Source of the DNA: Fusobacteriota bacterium
Lineage (GTDB): Bacteria; Fusobacteriota; Fusobacteriia; Fusobacteriales; Fusobacteriaceae
Reading direction: 5' to 3'
Assembly: GCA_023389595.1 (NCBI GenBank)
Contig: JAEWEF010000021.1
Coordinates: forward strand, 1 to 6,955
Length of the DNA stretch: 6,955 nucleotides
Shown here: positions 5,374 through 6,955 of the stretch, one piece after another
Numbering within the stretch: the first letter of the stretch is position 1
How the letters are laid out: every line of letters starts with the position of its first letter
Position numbers and translations under genes: made by a program
Notes under the pieces: model-generated
What the model was told of the DNA's origin: nothing
The model's input: only the letters and a program-made list of their open reading frames with translations
Databases searched by the model: none

Positions 5374-6675
5374 CTACTTCATATTTTTTATATTAATAAA
5401 GGCCTTTTCTATGACAGCAATAGTTTTTTCTATATCCTTTTTAGTATGAGCTAGCGATACAAAATGAGCTTCAAATTGAGACGGAGGAACAACTATTCCA
5501 TTTTCTATCATAGTATTGAAGTAACATGAAAATTTTTTAGTATCACTCTTGATTGCATCATCCAGATTTTTTACCTTGCTACCATCATTAAAAAATATTG
5601 TAAAAAGAGAGCCAACTCTATTTACACAAATTTTTACTCCGTGTTTTTTTGAAAGTTTTTTTATTTCTTCAACTAGGTTTTTAGTTTTTATTTCTAATTC
5701 ATCGTATATTTTCGTTTTATTTTTTTCTAAAATTTTTAAAGTTTCGTATCCCGCTCTTACTGAAACTGGATTTCCAGACAAAGTTCCAGCTTGATATACT
5801 CTTCCGATTGGAGCTATCATATCCATTATCTCTTTTCTTCCTGCAAAAGCTCCAACTGGATAACCACCACCTATAATTTTTCCGAATGTTACTATATCTG
5901 CCGAAACTCCATAATATTCCTGTGCACCTCCAAGTGCAATTCTGAATCCACTTATTACTTCATCAAAAATTAATAGTGTTCCAGTTTTATCACAAAGTTC
6001 TCTAATTTTTTTAAGAAAGCTTTTCTCAGTTTCTATTACTCCCATATTTGCTGGTATGGGTTCAACTATTACGCAAGCCACATCTTTTTTTTCTAAAATT
6101 TTTTTTAGCTCTTGCTCATCATTAAAATTACAGATGATAGTATCTTTCAAAACACCGTCAGTTATTCCGTTACTATCTTGATAGCCATCGGTCAATAACC
6201 CCGAGCCTGAACTTACTAAGAGTGCATCTGAATGGCCGTGATAACAACCACTAAATTTTAAAATTTTATTTCTTTTTGTATATGCTCTTGCAAGTCTAAC
6301 TGCCGACATGGTAGCTTCTGTTCCAGAACTTGTCAATCTAACTTTATCCACGTTTGGAACTATTCTAATTATAATTTCAGCTAAATCTTTTTCGATTTTT
6401 GTTGGTAATCCAAAAGAACTACCACACTCTATAACTTCTCTTACTCCACTCAAAACTTTTTTATGATTGTGTCCTAATATAAGAGGCCCCCAAGAACAAA
6501 TATAATCTATGTATTCGTTGTCGTCTTCGTCGTATATTTTTGAACCGCTACCCTTTTTTATAAAAATTGGAAAATCTCTGTCAACAGACTTAAAAGCCCT
6601 AACAGGACTATTAACTCCACCAGGAATTATTTCAACAGCTTTTTTATAAATATTTTTAGATTTTAAAAGTTTCAT
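5374..6675 (-). CDS. hemL: Glutamate-1-semialdehyde 2,1-aminomutase
   Basis: HemL converts glutamate-1-semialdehyde to 5-aminolevulinate with PLP, the last step of the C5 route feeding haem, sirohaem and cobalamin; it is cytosolic. The protein has 433 residues, the usual family length. Hallmarks (numbered from the ATG) are GGVNSPVRAF (19-28), SSGTEATMSAVRLAR (116-130, cofactor phosphate site), CYHGHSD (144-150), FDEVISGFR (237-245, Asp contacting the PLP ring), and TFGKIIGGGYPVGAFAGR with the Schiff-base lysine K266. GTLSGNP (297-303) is also present. All catalytic elements seem intact. It follows hemB by 10 bases, so they share an operon. A GTG six bases upstream is in frame, but it is part of the GGAGTGA ribosome binding site, so ATG at 6675 is chosen. 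No hairpin terminator is visible after the stop, so read-through into the outer-membrane protein gene is possible. Confidence 0.96.
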   Translation of the reverse strand: MKLLKSKNIYKKAVEIIPGGVNSPVRAFKSVDRDFPIFIKKGSGSKIYDEDDNEYIDYICSWGPLILGHNHKKVLSGVREVIECGSSFGLPTKIEKDLAEIIIRIVPNVDKVRLTSSGTEATMSAVRLARAYTKRNKILKFSGCYHGHSDALLVSSGSGLLTDGYQDSNGITDGVLKDTIICNFNDEQELKKILEKKDVACVIVEPIPANMGVIETEKSFLKKIRELCDKTGTLLIFDEVISGFRIALGGAQEYYGVSADIVTFGKIIGGGYPVGAFAGRKEIMDMIAPIGRVYQAGTLSGNPVSVRAGYETLKILEKNKTKIYDELEIKTKNLVEEIKKLSKKHGVKICVNRVGSLFTIFFNDGSKVKNLDDAIKSDTKKFSCYFNTMIENGIVVPPSQFEAHFVSLAHTKKDIEKTIAVIEKAFINIKNMK

Positions 6676-6677
6676 AT

Positions 6678-6684
6678 TCACTCC
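6678..6684 (-). promoter_or_regulatory. Ribosome binding site fixing the hemL start
   Basis: GGAGTGA on the minus strand, with GGAG ending five bases before the ATG at 6675, lies just after the hemB stop codon. The competing GTG (6681-6679) sits inside the motif. Confidence 0.75.
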
Positions 6685-6685
6685 A

Positions 6686-6955
6686 TTATTTTTTTATCCA
6701 CTTCGCTATATCTTTTGCGTGATAAGTAATTATTATATCAGCTCCTGCTCTCTTAAACGCATGCATCATTTCCAAAACAATTTTTTGTTCATCTATCCAA
6801 CCGTTTTGTGCCGCAGCCTTAACCATAGAATATTCTCCGCTAACATTGTAAACTACCACAGGTAAACAAGTGTTGTCCGAAACAGTTTTTACAACATCCA
6901 AATACGACATTGCAGGTTTTACCATAACAAAATCTGCTCCCTCATCTATATCTGA
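6686..6955 (-). CDS. hemB: Porphobilinogen synthase (5-aminolevulinate dehydratase), C-terminal part
   Basis: HemB condenses two 5-aminolevulinate molecules into porphobilinogen. Only the last 89 codons are in the window; the frame stays open to the right edge, so the 5' end lies outside. The visible part has DEGADFVMVKPAMSYLD, with the Schiff-base lysine of the MVKPA motif; VVVYNVSGEYSM, the conserved Y-x-VSGEY substrate loop; and the closing AGADIIITYHAKDIAKWI, typical of the family C-terminus. The methionine inside FVMVKP is internal and is not a start. It ends in TAA 10 bases before the hemL ATG. Product and substrate link it directly to HemL. About 230 upstream residues are expected beyond the edge. 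Confidence 0.95.
   Translation of the reverse strand, partial: SDIDEGADFVMVKPAMSYLDVVKTVSDNTCLPVVVYNVSGEYSMVKAAAQNGWIDEQKIVLEMMHAFKRAGADIIITYHAKDIAKWIKK

Noticed and set aside
5549..5973. Plus-strand open frames of 81 and 60 codons antisense to hemL
   Set aside because: HemL is intact with all catalytic motifs on the other strand; these are shadow frames without signals of their own.

Overview
The window is very AT-rich, and its proteins are rich in Lys, Asn and Ile. It encodes two proteins with Sec signal peptides, one of which looks like an outer-membrane beta-barrel, so the host is probably a diderm anaerobe. Low GC, the C5 haem-precursor genes hemB and hemL, and the style of the envelope proteins together suggest Fusobacteriota, most likely a Fusobacterium species. 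This is an inference from gene content and composition; no marker gene proves it.

Layout, left to right. (1) 104-2800, minus strand: a three-gene operon transcribed right to left. It encodes a periplasmic-binding-protein-like protein with a DUF1858-like N-terminus and no signal peptide, then a SIMIBI-type GTPase resembling HypB/UreG with two CxxC motifs, then a single ABC-type ATPase. No permease is present, and all three products look cytoplasmic. (2) 2801-3002: a divergent intergenic region carrying a promoter for each side. (3) 3003-3470, plus strand: a small secreted protein of unknown function with a Thr/Asn/Lys-rich tail, closed by a strong bidirectional terminator shared with the convergent gene. 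(4) 3525-4367, minus strand: one open frame joining a precorrin-2 dehydrogenase (SirC) domain to a complete RidA domain, with a well-placed internal ribosome binding site at the junction. (5) 4449-5267, minus strand: a probable outer-membrane beta-barrel protein with its own promoter and terminator. (6) 5374-6955, minus strand: hemL and the 3' part of hemB, closely spaced in one operon.

HemB, HemL and SirC belong to one pathway: HemL makes 5-aminolevulinate, HemB condenses it to porphobilinogen, and SirC oxidises precorrin-2 to sirohydrochlorin, the precursor of sirohaem and anaerobically made cobalamin. RidA removes reactive enamine/imine products of PLP enzymes, and HemL is a PLP enzyme. 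The left-hand trio has no established function that I recognise. Its mix of GTPase, ABC ATPase and cytosolic binding protein suggests metal or cofactor handling rather than ordinary import.

Four start sites were set from ribosome binding sites and promoters rather than from the longest open frame: hemL (ATG at 6675), the binding-protein-like gene (ATG at 2800), sirC-ridA (ATG at 4367) and the internal ridA start (ATG at 3902). I found no tRNA, rRNA, CRISPR array, insertion sequence or riboswitch, and no gene-free stretch longer than about 200 bases.
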